Positions 45,208 through 58,553 are shown, numbered from the stretch's first letter. The stretch is DNA of 64,000 bases from Lasioglossum baleicum (GCF_051020765.1 NC_134933.1:10699461-10763460); one strand, 5' to 3'. Notes: a model not told the origin generated them from the sequence alone. A program made the numbers and translations.

Positions 45208-46471
45208 TATAATACTCGGTCACATGCTTTAATGGTTCCTGCGTTAAACAGAATCCACCGAAAAGTTCCCCAGCTTTATGAACTCCTGCTTCCGAGAAGT
45301 ACCAAAAAATCAACAGAGAATGTTGACGGAGTTTGAATGACGCTGTTTGTCGAACTTCTCTGTTTTCTGTGGATCCTGCAGATCGTCCAGAACTACCCAG
45401 AAATCGGCGTTTTCATTGGCTTCCGCGAATCAAACCGTTTCCGTCGGCGAGCTTTCGCCTGGTTGTTCGGGACCGGTCCAAATTCGTGTTAGTCCGAGTT
45501 CGTGACTCATCGTACGGGGGTTTTTATAGTTATGCACGGAGTGTGTTGTGCCAGCTGACTTTCCAGACAGAGCTGAATGCGCGCCGAAAAGCCGAATCGC
45601 CGCGTCGCGCAGTGCCGGTTCCCATTCGTGGAAGAATGGCTGCAAAACGGAGCCGAAAAGAGCTAAAAGCGAACTTTCGACGCACAGGTGCGGCACAGAA
45701 GGATCTCGAACCTCCGGAAAACGTGACGGAATGGTAAATAGTCGGGGCAGGGCTGTTGAATTATTTCTGGATGCAAATTAAAGTCCAGTTCTCTCGCGAA
45801 CGCGTGACACGATTTGCAGAAGCTGAACGAGCTAGTAGAAATACTGTGGCTGTTTGTGGACAAACTGAATCAGTTTTCACCAGTAAACCCAAACCCTCTT
45901 ACATCCAATCAAATAGCAACTCCAAAAATATCAGTCGCTGACAAGTAGCTGATAAGACGTTAAACCTTTGCTCCCACATGTACGTAGATTGTGACTCAAT
46001 TTTATCCATAAGAATTGTCTGTTGAAGTACAGCTTAAATAAAAGTGTTAAAACGGCAGGGGATGTTTGGGACTAAAATTTTAGAGTGCAAAGGTTAAACC
46101 TGCAGCGCAGTAATAATTTTAATACATACATGGCGGAACAAATGGGAGGTTGTTAGGCTGTTGAGAAACCGTGCTACAAGCATGGTGGAAGTGTCCCACG
46201 GATCCGGTATCAAAATACAAACGATATCCTTCCGACTTCTACTAAAACGTGCTCCTCTACCAGAGCCGATAACGATAAGTTCACGCAAATATTACACCAC
46301 CGACCGTACAACGAGTCGTGTTTCGTCGCTGATAAGGCTCACCAGTCAGATAAGAATGTATTATCCTCGGCGAATAAGCGGCTAAGGGGCGCGGTTAGAG
46401 GTCCAAGTTACAAAACAAAATTTCTTCCTATCAAGTAAACCAGTCGAGAAACAACAGAAACATTGACACTA

Positions 46472-46636
46472 AACCTACCGAGCACTCGATAGATTTAGCT
46501 ATTAAAAATGACAAGGCTCTACTTATTTAGATTTCCTGCAATTTTTATCACAATATGTGGTTGTATACAAAAAGTAGCTTCACAATTCCAATAATTATAA
46601 AATGAAAAATATAAAGCCGGTCATTAGACCGGCCGT
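46472..46636. repeat. Dispersed repeat family B copy
   Basis: Same order of blocks as the copy at 36020: ACCTACCGAGCACT, TGCAATTTTTATCACAATAT, CAATAATTATAAAATGAAAA and GCCGGTCATTAGACCGGCC. Confidence 0.75.
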
Positions 46637-46988
46637 GTTAAAGTTCGCCGATTTTGGGGCTTTCAATACTCAAGAGGGAGCAAAGTACGAGTGAATGAAG
46701 TGGGGATACACATTTTCTAGGAATATCGTTCATATCTCTTTGACGCTGTTACGAGCCGCGAATTTCAAGGGGAAACTTTGAAAAACCCGGTTGGGGACGC
46801 AAAAGAAAGCTCAGGCGGCTGCGGGGGTGGTTTCCGCACGACTGGCTGAGAGCATCGCGAGTTCGGAGGCTCCGTCGTTATCAGGGGCCGAATCCAAACA
46901 AATGTTAAGTACGTGTCAAGCGGGAATAGACGGGAGCCCCATTTTACAGGCTCGTCCTCGTCAGAGACAGCCTCTGCCACCTTTGAGG

Positions 46989-46996
46989 TATAAATA
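46989..46996 (+). promoter_or_regulatory. TATAAATA word in CpG-rich DNA, possible core promoter
   Basis: TATAAATACACGGCGGCGCG lies at the end of a CpG-rich stretch (about 46780-47040). A start site would be expected near 47020. No coding exon follows that I can recognise, so this is weak. Confidence 0.2.
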
Positions 46997-48778
46997 CACG
47001 GCGGCGCGGCGGAACGAACGAGCTTTTACCGCGAACTGAATGGGTTACTCCCCTTCCGGTTTCGATCCCTTCTGGTCTAATGCAAGCTAATCGAGAGAGA
47101 TCGCGTTTAGTGGCATCCCCGGCCTATCTGGCATCGAATCTTCACGGCACAGTCGACGTTTAACATTAATTATTGCGCGGGTTGTTGTTCCTACCGCCTT
47201 GCCTCTCGATAATCGTCGCTCGTTTTCCCCCGGTTGAATATAATTTATCCTGTCTAACAAAGGAAGCTGTCTCATCGCAGCGTGACCGGTCTTCATACCT
47301 CGCAAACAGATGCAGAAATGCCGAGTATGCGTATCGCGATGCGTGTCACGATGCGTGCGAATCGACCCTACGCTGCACTGTGCTCCAAGCTGGAAAATTC
47401 GGTCGCGTTTCGTCGAAACAAGGTCAGCTTCGTCGACTTCTACTGAATTCATACTTCTTTTAGAAAGAAATTTAACTAAATTTATTTTATAATAGCCTCT
47501 TTAACCCTTTCACTCAATGAATTGTTTAAAAGCGACCGTAATTTCATCCGCAGTTCAACAAACTTTTAGAACTAACGGAACGTAACAATTTTCTCTGAAA
47601 ATTTTTGTTAAAAGAAAATTATTGAGCTTCTTTTAAACACGGTTCAGTCATTAAAGGATAGATCAAACTTCAAGTTGGACTCATTGGATCAAAAATGGTT
47701 AGATCGAGTTACGCAGTGGAACCAAAAAGTATTTAAAGACCAGGTTCAATCTTCAAAAATGCTTTTACAGACGATCCAATTACAAGACCCATTTTTTGAA
47801 CACTTCGACCGAACGAGTGCTATTAGCCGAGCACTACAGTGTTCCGTGACGCGTCGCGTGCAGTTGCATTTCGCAGTGATGTAATCCAGGTCATTGACTC
47901 ATCGATAGACACAAATCGACCGGGATGAATCGTCCGAGGAGATTTGTCGGATAAAATCAAGCGACCGGTGATATCGATCGGGTCGAGCTCGAACCGTGAC
48001 ACGTGCTCAATAAATCATCTTCGGAGCGCTGGCTCGTCTCGAGATTTCAATTATCGATCCCGATGTACCGCGTTGCCGGCAAAATTCTATGCGGGATCCT
48101 CAATGCAAAAGTGCACGCACGCCGTCTTCGACTTTTCGATCTCGACACCGTGAAAGTCGCCAATGGCGTGTAAATATCACCTTGTACGTGCATGGAAACG
48201 TAACTTAGATTGACGTGAGTTCGACGAGCGCTATTGGAAGAGGTACAAGGTGTTCCATCAATCACTCTTCCATTTCAAAGAACGACTTTTCTCATCCGTG
48301 CGCGTGATCTTATTTATCTTCATTTATCTCCGCGACCAACGGAATAATTCGAATTGATCAAATGACTCATTTCACACATTCTTTATTAAGAAGAAATTCT
48401 TTCAACGGTTTCAGTGGTTTTTATACAGCGGAAGGACGATCCTCTCGAAATGAAACCACCGTAGCAATAATTCCTGGCTCTCTAAAAAAAGATCCTGTTC
48501 TGTTCTTCTTATTTCACGACACTCGTTCGTTAAGCATTCCAGAAGGAAAATAGGTCAAGTTGTATAACATAGTAATCATGAACGTTACGAGGCGTTGCCT
48601 TATGTTAGGAAATCCAGAAGACACAGTTCTTTGCTTCGGAGTATGAAGTCGTCGGTCGTTAACCCGTCGTAATTAACGAAGAACCAGCCATGGTCAGACG
48701 GTTCGGACTTTAAACGATCATTGCGTTCGACGAAGAAGGAGAACGAGAATCACAGATACGATCAGCTAGAGTTTCCGG

Positions 48779-49089
48779 TTATTTGTCGGCGATCGCTTCA
48801 TTCTTCTTTGCTAGTTTTTCTCTTTCGAAAAGGATCATCTTCTTCCGATTTGCAACATTTCCATGTTCACGGGATCTTTGCATTCAGGAAAATCGAACGT
48901 TCTTGGGGGCTGATAAATGGAGGTACTCTTCTTATTTGTCGGCGGTCGCATCATTCCTCTTTTCTCTTTCGAAAAGGATCATATTCTTCTTATTTTCAAC
49001 ACTTCCATATTGACAGGATCTTCGCCTCAGCGCCCGCTTCATTTTTCACTCGCGAAAATCGAACGTTCTGGGGACTGATAACTGGAGGT
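48779..49089. repeat. Imperfect tandem duplication readable in one frame
   Basis: Copy 1 (48779-48922) and copy 2 (48934-49089) share TTATTTGTCGGCG-TCGC, TTTCTCTTTCGAAAAGGATC, CAACA-TTCCAT, ACNGGATCTT, AAATCGAACGTTCT and GGGGCTGATAA-TGGAGGTA. Their offset keeps the same reading frame open on the + strand (158 codons from 48721), so both copies read RKG-S-S--QHFH-, RSWGLINGG / RTFWGLITGG. No known domain; probably a repeat rather than a gene. Confidence 0.75.
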
Positions 49090-50400
49090 AGTCCTCGAAT
49101 GATTGATGTTTTGAAGACTTACGTAATTATCAATTCTGCGTGGCTCGCACCGAACGTGAAAATTGATTTGGTACGGACCGTGTTAAGAAATCAATAATGT
49201 GCAGGCTGAAACTGATGCAGGTATGACGAAGCCCGGGTGTCGATGCAAGCGTTGCAACGTGTTGCAACGTGCATAGGGGGCTTCGGGATGACTCGTTCGG
49301 CGGAAAACCGCAGCGCACGATGAACCGTACGGAATCACCGGCGTTCCTCGCAGTAGTTCGACGAGAGGAAAGTAGAAAGTCGCAGACCAGATGCCATATT
49401 TACAGGTTTTACGCGTTAATCGGACGTGAAACGCGGCGGCGCACACGCGATTCATCCGGCTGAATTGATACCGCCGACTCTCATTACTGCATTATGCGTG
49501 CATCTGGCTCGGGTGTTGCATTCGCGCTTCATGTCCGTGACGTCGACGCAAAAATCCCCACAAAATCAAATCGGAACGGTTTTATTAAAATTGTCAGATA
49601 CGGTTATTTCCTTTGCAGTGAACCTGTTGACTGTAGTGCACCGTTCAGGAAACTGTTGCATTCGGACAGCTAATCGGTGCACTTTCGAGTGCACCAATGG
49701 TGTAGCAACTAGCTTTACCGCAAGCGACAAGAATCGTGCGGGACCTTCTCGTTAAGTCTTGAACACTGTTCAGGAAATACATAGTTGCGTTCGAACATTG
49801 GTCGCTAATCGGCGCTCTTTCGAAAAATGCACTATTGATGTTGCGTTCACGCGCGGCGCTCTCGAGTCAGCGTCCATCCGGCGAATCATCGACCGCGCAT
49901 TTACCTTGCACCGGATAACGGTACAATCCTGATCCACGTTTTCGCTGCTTTTTAATCCATTTCCTTAGCATTTTTACAGCAGTCAATCCAGTTAGAATTA
50001 CCTGTCTGTAGGAGAAATAAAATTTTCTTTGGACGTAAGACATGTTAATTCAATCTTGTCTTCTTGAAACTTCATTTTCAATGTTACAGCCTCGACAAGA
50101 TGGATAGTTCGAAGAAATTTATTTTTACCGGATCGCTCCTCTTCGACCATTGTCCACTGTCTCGTGGCGAGATTAATGCGCCGTGACTCGTTCTCTTCTA
50201 TCGATGACTACTTTATGGGATTAGGTAACGTTACGCGCGCGAAGACGCGGTTATTATATCACGTCGAATTACATGCCACGCTCGATGAAATTTAGTTTGA
50301 CGATTTCCTGCGGGGGTGGAAGATCTTAGCTGAACATGTTGAAATTGAGACATTTTAATGAACGATGTTGCGCAATATTTAAGAGTATTCCTCAATTTTT

Positions 50401-50816
50401 CGTTTGGGTAATTTAAACAGCGACGTTGATGAAATATTTGTAGCGCGGCGATCACGTATGCAAGATCTCAGTCTGCTCACCAGTTTTAAGTAATTGATTC
50501 TGTCCATCCGAATACCACGAAGCGATTGTTGTTTTAAGTTTTCGTTCGGATAATTTAAATAGCGACGTTGATGAAATATTTGTAGTGCGACGATCACGTA
50601 TGCAAGATCTCAGTCTGCTCACCAGTTCTAAGTAATTGATTCTGTCCATCCGAATCCCACGAAGCGATTGTTGTTTTAATTTTTCGTTTGGATAATTTAA
50701 ATAGCGACGTTGATGAAATATTTGTAGTGCGACGATCACGTATGCAAGATCTCAGTCGGCTCATCAGTTTCATAATTGGTTCTGTTCATCCGAATCCCAG
50801 GTGGCGATTGTTGTTT
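50401..50816. repeat. Tandem array, 142 bp period, 2.9 copies
   Basis: CGTTTGGGTAATTTAAACAG (50401), CGTTCGGATAATTTAAATAG (50543) and CGTTTGGATAATTTAAATAG (50685) begin copies. Each contains GCGACGTTGATGAAATATTT, GATCACGTATGCAAGATCTC and TTGATTCTGTCCATCCGAAT. The identity is high, implying recent amplification. Minus-strand frames across it are repeat shadows (142 is not a multiple of three). Confidence 0.93.
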
Positions 50817-51060
50817 ATTAGTCGACCATCATCCCGCGACCTTATTAAATTAGAACTCCGCACGAATTGATCAAAGTTTCGTAGGGAAAGTGTCCGTGCT
50901 CCTAATTCGGTCGGGAAGTTCCAACCACTTTGACCAATGGAACGGGTGGATACAGCTTTTACGAGCCGTACCATCTAATTTTCATGCACGCGTTGCCACG
51001 GTTTCACTTCTGCCGCAATACGGAATCTATGAAATTGACATTGTGCTTTCCGATTAACCC

Positions 51061-51441
51061 ATTTTCGGAAACCTTGAAACAGATTCGATCCGCTTCCGTT
51101 GAAAAATCAACGTTTAACATCTTTAATCGGCAATTGACATTTTACAGAGAAGATTAAAAATGAATCGACCATTTCTACGTTTCATTTGATCAATATCATA
51201 CTCTAAAAAGTGATAAGATCTAAAATTTTATTCTTGTTCCATAATAAGGATTGTAATGGTTTGATAAAATTTTCGGAAACTTTGAGACAGTCTCGATCCA
51301 CATCAGATGACAAACCTTCAACGTTTAACATCTTTAATCGGCAATTGACATTTTACAGAGAAGATTAAAAATGAATGGAACATTTCTACGTTTCATTTGA
51401 TCAATATCATACTCTAAAAATCTGATAAGGTCTACAATTTC
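51061..51441. repeat. Direct duplication, about 208 bp period
   Basis: ATTTTCGGAAACCTTGAAAC (51061) and ATTTTCGGAAACTTTGAGAC (51269) start copies. They share AACGTTTAACATCTTTAATC, GGCAATTGACATTTTACAGA and CATTTCTACGTTTCATTTGA almost unchanged. Confidence 0.9.
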
Positions 51442-51871
51442 AACCGCCGCCAAAGGGTTTCGAATTAACAATTTCCGCAGAAAGTTACCGTGGAGAAACG
51501 ACATTGCTCGCGGAACGGCCCGATATTATTTCGTAGCGTTGATCCCCGTTGTGTAATGCGCTTAACAACTGTACGTTAAATAGTTAACGTGGTCATCGGT
51601 GCGTGGATCGCGATCCAGATACGAAACAGTGCGAAGTTCTTTCGTTGGCTCGTTCGTGGAAGAACCGAGGCAGTCTTTCTCCGGCCTTTCCACCGGCAAT
51701 CCTGGTGCTTCGCGCGCGCGTTCCTCGAACCCGATCCAGGAAGAACGAAATCCGTCGCGATGAACACGCGCCGCGAGTCGATGGTCCTGGTCCTCGAAAA
51801 TTATTGACCTCGATCCTCTCCGTTCCCCGGAGAAGCACAGACACTTTCTGCGCAACCACCTTTCCGCCTGG

Positions 51872-51898
51872 ATGATTTGGATACTACGACTCGTTTTG
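51872..51898 (+). CDS. Candidate first coding exon 3: short hydrophobic start
   Basis: Not recognised. Within a CpG-rich, repeat-free block (about 51550-51900) the ATG at 51872 gives MIWILRLVL and stops at a donor TTTTG|GTAAGG (51899) in phase 0. The hydrophobic run would suit the first part of a signal peptide split by an intron, as is common in insects. A short upstream frame starting near 51760 (MNTRRESMVLVLENY) precedes it. Very short, so weak on its own. Confidence 0.25.
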
Positions 51899-54800
51899 GT
51901 AAGGACGTTGAACCCCATGAAAGTCTATCCTCTGCTACTGTTTCAGAAATCGGTTGCGCAACCGGCGATCAATCCTTCTACTTTTTCTCTAGATTCCTAC
52001 CTGCCTGCTTTCTATCCTATAGCGCGCCAATTAGCTCGATTATCGCCATCGACTCGCTTCTGACGCGGAATCCTGTAATCTCGCCTTCGAGATTGATTTC
52101 GAGATCGATCTTTTCTTTCTCTTCTAGCTGTTCAATAGCTATAGGTAGCCTAATAGCGCCCTGATTCTGTCGGAGGCCGATTTAGAGTCTCTAGCTTAAG
52201 TAATTCTTCTCTTTATTCCTCAGATTATCGATCACTGTTTGCTACCTATCTAGCAACCCAGTAAGATCTCAACTCGCTTGATCATTGTCCTCGACTTGTC
52301 TTGATTTTACTTTGTAACAGCGTCCTCATCCCCTGGATTATTATTCTCGACTTGCTTCGAAGCCATTTCCGATGTTAGCTACAGTTATCTTTCCCTTGGT
52401 TGTCTGATTTCCAGTCTACCACTGTTTGCTACCCATCCAACAAATTAATAGCGACCTAGTTAACTCATTATCTCCGACTCGCTTCGGACGCGTTCAACAG
52501 AAATCCTGAAACACGGGTAGAACGTTGTTTCGCAGATCAATTTCGAGTCCATCTCTTTTCTCCTCATTTTTCTGAAAGTTATAATTGAACGCTGCTTGCC
52601 AGCGACCTAATAATGTTCCAATTCCGAATTATGAAGAGAACCTTGTAGGTTAACTTCGAGTTGAACCATAGCTCGCCAGTGAAGCTGAACGGCTGAAGTT
52701 TGGCTTAGAAACGGTTTCGCAGCTTCCTCGCCGAAATTAGGTAGTAACCGTAAGGTTGGAAGTTTTAACCCTTATCAGAACGAAAAATGTGTATCGACTA
52801 TGATCGTATTTAGTGGATGGCGCGAGTTCTAGTTACACGGAGTCTGTGGTTCAATCATAATTACGTTCTCCATCGTATCACGGCTTCTAAGCCAATGCAT
52901 TTGTGCCAGGACACAATGGATCCTCGCGCGGTTCTTTGTGAATGGTGTCAGTCGCGATGCTAACCTGTCGCGTGTATGAAATTGTTTAATATTCAACGCT
53001 TGTCTCGGGGCCAGCCCACGCCATTGTCTTTCTTTTTTCTGCTGGACAGCGTCGTGTACGCGATACATAAAAGGAGAGGTGCGTGGACGACTTCGTTGTC
53101 GTTTCGATTTCGATGTCCGGCACACATACGGACGCATACACCCCGGCTATCGATTTTGGCAACGCGTCAGCTATGCAAATTAAAATGTCGCGTTTGCTTT
53201 ACGACCGGTCGCGTTCGTTTAATTTCTTCCACGATTCTCCAATCGGCGAAGGAGAAAAACGAAAGAAACTGACTGTGGTTTAACTGCTACCACCCCCTCT
53301 CCACCATTCAGGAAAAAACTAATTAATTCGCGGAATCGTGCGCCCGGAATCTCGGTGTCGTCTCGCAACTGCACAATTGCTTCGATCGATCGCTCGCGAA
53401 TCTGCGGATGCATGCGGTTCCAAAGTAGGCACGTAATTGCACCGGCAGAAAAAGGACTCGTTACCGTTAACCACCGGCCGATCACTATTTTGCAGTCGAG
53501 CGAAGCGGTTTTCTTTTTCTTTTGTTTGGATACTTGGCGACATTCCGCGGTCTCCCGATTTTTCCCTGAAACCGCCTAGCGTTTTCTTTTTCCGATGGCA
53601 CGGAAGTGGCTGAGTTATCGACAGGCCGCGAAATTTTCTTCCACGTGCGCCATATTAATTGATTCTTCCCGTACACACGCTGGCACGTCGAGAACAGGTT
53701 TAAATTCTTCGCATATCTAACCGGATTGTTGCGATATATCCGTCAAACGTGGGCTTTCCCCATGTTTTTTTCTTTCTTTCTTTTTTCGACGGAAATATGC
53801 AAACATTATTTCGTCCACGACTCTGTTTGGTTCTGTTTCACTTTCCACGGGATAGTTTACCGTTCAAGAACACGCTAAATATTTCATACTCACGGTATTA
53901 ACACACTCGATACCGTAAGAGAGCTTTCTAAACTGCTTTCAGCGTCGCAGAGCAGTTTTTCATAATTACTCGATGGAAATTTGCAAAACCTTCGATGTGT
54001 TTGCACAACGAACTCATTTTTGTATACACGACAATTCATTCGAAATGAGAAGACATCGTTTGCTCATCTATACTCGTGTGCCCTTTATTCAAACAATTTT
54101 CAATAATTAATGGCCAGATATAAATTTATGATAATTTTTCTGTGTTCGTGCAGCACTTTGTAGATTGCGTACAAAAATGTACAGCTTGAAAAATCGATTA
54201 CTCTAGACACGCCAATTTGTACAAAAGGAGAAGTGGTATCTGCGCAGTGCTGACCCTTTTTCATTTCTGCAAAGTCGAGGAGCAGAGCACGATCACGCTA
54301 TACTACCTTATTATCATCGTCTTCAATCACTACCTTATCACTAGACTGCGGATCGTTATGCATTTATGGCTCCTGAAAATTTTCAAAAAATGTAGAACAC
54401 TTTATGAAAATTCATAATGACACATAAAGAATATAGATTTGGGTCGAATCGACCATCGCAGACCAACAGGAAGAATCGAATAACACGCAGGGATGAATGA
54501 AGCCGGAAAAAACGAAGTCGCAGACGGGTGGCGAGAAAGTAGATCCACGGATTTGCGAATTCCGGCGTCGGGCTTGTTACGTAAACGCGACGACGTCTAT
54601 TTTTAAGCGTTCCCTCGACAGCGCAAGAAACCAACGGTTTTCAAGTGCACCTCGGAAAGTGCGGCTGATCCATGTAACAATGTTTCCCGATTGCGAGCCG
54701 GGCTGTGTTTCTTGTTCGGCCACTAGCACGTAATAATTTGAATCCGCGGTCGTGAGGGAAGAAGCGCCTGTTCCTCGGATTACGAAGCTGCTCGTGCATT

Positions 54801-55700
54801 AGCCAGCGTTAAACGCGCGCTGAGGGAACAGGTAACAGGTAACCGACCCGCGGCGATACCGAGCCATGAAAGTTCCGCGTCGGTCAACGTACTCGGAATT
54901 TCTAGCCGGCGATCTCGGTTTCGTGCTCCGATTTACTCTTTTCCAAAGGCGTGCGAAGCGAATTCTTGCCGGCGAACCGGAGGTCGCCAGAGTAATTGCG
55001 CCCCGAACGAAACAGGAAAGCGAAAAAATTGTTCGAACCGCACTCGGGATCTTCTTCGACTCCTCTCTTTCATGCTTCTTCCCTGTCTTCTTGCCGCATC
55101 AATTTTTTGGTCTTCACACGTAACAGACTCGACATTTAAGCTGCATTCCTGGTCGGGCTTCAAAGAAATCGCAAGTTTTTCCTGCTTTTCTATTTTTCTT
55201 GTCATGGAAATACAAAACCTTTTATTGTATAACTTTCGTCCACATTTTCGTGGATATTTTAACGAGATCCTCAAATTTTTTGACGTTGGGCAAACAAAAA
55301 TTGACCTTGGTATAACGCGATTAAATGTATTCAAATATTTTACCATGAAAGTATACAACTTTTTGTTATTAAATTATTGTCTACTCTTCTGTTGACGTTT
55401 TGGCGAATTTTACAAATTGTTGGACGAATATAAGATTGAAATAGAGCTGTCCCTTTATACTCGGCCAACCGTGGGTCAGTAAAATACCTGCGCATCCAAC
55501 TAGGAAAAAAGGGAAAAATTGTACAGGCCGCTGGGAGCTTCTTTTTCTTCTTACATTGCTTTTACTTCGAGTGCAGGGATGATGTGTCTGGGGTGACGTC
55601 TATAATTTTTTATTCGTTTCCTGTGGGAATAGCGCACTGCAGAAACGGGACATGTCATTCGAATTGACCAGAAGTCAACCCTGCTGCTGTCTGCAATTAA

Positions 55701-55965
55701 ACTATACGTTTATCATGGCGTGGAGAACGCAAACAGATATAAATTGGTTACATTCTGTTAATGATAAAAATGTTTGTCTGTTAATAATAAATGAATAGAT
55801 GGAACGTACTATGAAACACATAACTTAGACTACACGTTTATCATGGCGTGAAGAACGCAAAAAGATGTAAATTGGTTACATTCTGTTAATAATAAAAATG
55901 TTTGTCCGTTAATAATAAATAAATAGATGGAACGTTCTACACGTACTACGAAACACATAAATTGG
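55701..55965. repeat. Tandem duplication, 128 bp period
   Basis: ACGTTTATCATGGCGTGGAG (55706) and ACGTTTATCATGGCGTGAAG (55834) start two copies. They share GTAAATTGGTTACATTCTGT-type, AATGTTTGTC-GTTAATAATA and AATAGATGGAACGT segments. Confidence 0.9.
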
Positions 55966-58553
55966 AAGACTCAATAGAATTGCCTCGAGGAACAAGAGAC
56001 CAATTTTCGTCTAGTCTCAATGGATGGCTTAAAAGTTACGTTTTACGATAGTTCAAGGTGGAAATTGCTGGAAAGCAAGTATTGGTCATTCCAGGTTAGG
56101 GTCTATGCCTCTATAGATGCTCGTTTGCTCGCCTTTCTTCGTCTACGGTTTTGCCAACTTTTTTCGCTGCATATAGCCTTGGAAACCGTAGCAAAACTAG
56201 CGTTGGCGAGACTTGGTTTTCCAACCCACGCGATCTTGGGTACCGTTTGCCCACGCACAGAAGCTTTGCAAAACGATCGTGTATCGCCGCGATGCGTGCT
56301 GTGCGAATGCCTTCGTAACGTTGCCGTTTTCACGCATCGTAACCGAAACAACAATTTTATGTAATTACAACGGTAGCACCTCACTCGCACTTACGACTTT
56401 AAGCGGCAGGCATCTTTCTCACAGTTACGACCAAAAGTGTAGTGGCACAGCTGACTTCTAATCAGACAATTACACAATCTTTTTTTATTAATTATACCTA
56501 TCGGATCTGTAATTTTAGAATATCTCACAACAAATTTTCTATTGTTCTATCATTACATTATTAATGCATAGGTATTTTTTATACATCTTGCATACCTAAC
56601 TTTTAATTAAACAATTACACAATTTATTTTATTGATTGTACTATTGATTGTACTATTGATTATTCTATTATCAATCGAATATTACATCAGCAATGCATAG
56701 ACGTCTGTAGAAGATTGTCAAACTATCCGGTATCCAGTAATTCGCGTGAAACATTAAAAGTTAAGGAAGTGTTTATTGAAGTTCTACATTTAGCTGCAAA
56801 GTACCCTAACTAATAATAGCAGTCGAATGGTAAGTCAGCAGACATCCGTGCGAAATTATGGGTCAACCCGATACTTTCTAAATCGGGAGACCAACGAAAT
56901 CATTCGAGTTCCACTAAATTTGCGAATAAAACAGACGAGTATTTATCGTAATAGTTAATGCACTATAAATGTGGCGAAGCATGATGGACAATGTACCGTG
57001 AAACAATTCTTGTTGCACCTTGCTTCGAACAGATAAGTTTTTCAGCGAGATGATATACTGCACACTGTGCACCAATTATTAATACGGAATTTAGAAATTT
57101 AGTTTAAAGATTTTAATGACAATGATGTGAACATGCTGCTAACTAAATCTGGCATTCCTTGCGCACCGACCGAATAATGTAATTGTCCTACTTTCACGGT
57201 TGCTTGATGTGCAAACGCGAAAACTGTCAAGATGGATTATTTTTATCAACACTGCGTTCGGAAAAATGGTTAACAAATTTTGTCTCAATCGATCTTTAAT
57301 TTCTACGTCGTACTTTTATATTATTTTTCGCTTTGCTTCGCCGAAATGCACCGTAGAAAATGAAAATGGATTTTCTCGTGAGGTTGTTTACATGTCTGCC
57401 TTTACGTCGGTCAATTTATCGAATTCACCGGGGAAGGCTAAGAGGGAAGAGTACAAAAAGCTGCAAGACCCGAAGGGGGTTGACAGACAGAGCTTTTCGT
57501 CGGGACCTTATCCTTCAGTCAAACAAACATCTGACTTCCTGCGTCGCGTCGCGGGAATTCTATTCTTTGTCCGGAAACTCGCTCGCCGCGAAGAAGCAGA
57601 ATCGTTGCGAGAATATAACATCCGATCAGAACGCTTGCAAACATCGAGAGCGTAATTCTTCGGGTCGCGTTGCTTCTTTCGTACTGGCGGACATCCGACG
57701 AAATAACAATCGTAACGAGAGAACCGAATCTCTCTTCGTTGGTTTTATATTGTTCATTTTACAATCATTGAAATTATGAAGTTGCTTACATGCAAATTTG
57801 TTCCACACATTTTTTTATCCGAGCACATATTGAGATAAAAATTGCACAAAATCTAAATAAATAGAGCCTTGTCACTTTTGTAAGCTAAAACATTTTAATC
57901 CATTTCAAATTAAACACAATTGGCACACATTGCCTTATAATAATGACAAAATTGCATTCATTTAGATTTCGTACCAGTTTTTTTAAAAATACGTACTTTG
58001 ATAGAGAAGTTCACTAAAAAAGTTTCTCAGAGAAACATTTATAATTTTAATATTTCTAAAAGATCAAATCAGGAGAACGTCATTTTGACTCGTCCGGTAG
58101 TTCCAGCGTTGAAGACTATTAAAATTTGATGAATTTTCATGTTCTCCAATGGCATATTAATATGCACGAACAGATTCGCAATTCGGATGTCAACGCAACG
58201 CGTGCTGGAAGTTATCGTGAGCCGACTAGAATGCAATTTATTATGTACCGGTTCGGTGCAATGAAATGCGACACGCCGGTAATCGCATCTTTACTATCCT
58301 CTTACGGATAAGGTTATACCACGATTAGAGCCGTCTTACTGCCGAACCCAACCGCGCCTAACACGTTCACGTGGTCTAGGTAGCACGATCAATTTTGTAG
58401 TGTGGATATACATTTAAGATGTTATGCACTTCGACTCCGATTTTACACTTCTAGATTTTTCTTCATCGAACCACGAAAGCTTTTGTTATCCATTTTTTGT
58501 CAACGCTTGTAGCTTATACTTTAACGAAATCCTCAAATTTTTGTACACAGAAA

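Larger units (their letters stand above)
40344..51500. other. Stretch without recognised gene body
   Basis: Contains the 40.8 kb MITE, GCGGAT-end repeats (44.7 and 45.0 kb), a family B copy (46.5 kb), a minus-strand candidate start exon (44.4 kb), a TATA word (46989), and tandem duplications at 48.8-49.1, 50.4-50.8 and 51.06-51.44 kb. Moderately long frames at 45333-45781 and 46765-47039 are open on both strands in CpG-rich DNA and were not called. Confidence 0.45.

Noticed and set aside
45333..45781. Frames of 77-134 codons in CpG-rich DNA
   Set aside because: All three forward and one reverse frame are partly open, translations are Arg/Ser/Pro-rich, and there is no recognisable motif. This is more like a 5'UTR or promoter.
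47675..47884. Frame with protein-like text (DQKWLDRVTQWNQKVFKDQV)
   Set aside because: It lacks an ATG, has no donor or acceptor fit, and its second half becomes incoherent; probably chance.
50231..50739. Overlapping minus-strand frames repeating FHQRRYLNYPNEKLK
   Set aside because: They are translations of the 142 bp tandem array. The period is not a multiple of three, so each frame breaks off.
57200..57655. Second longest open frame in the window (151 codons)
   Set aside because: No domain, mixed hydrophobic then basic text, another forward frame equally open over the same DNA, and no splice support.
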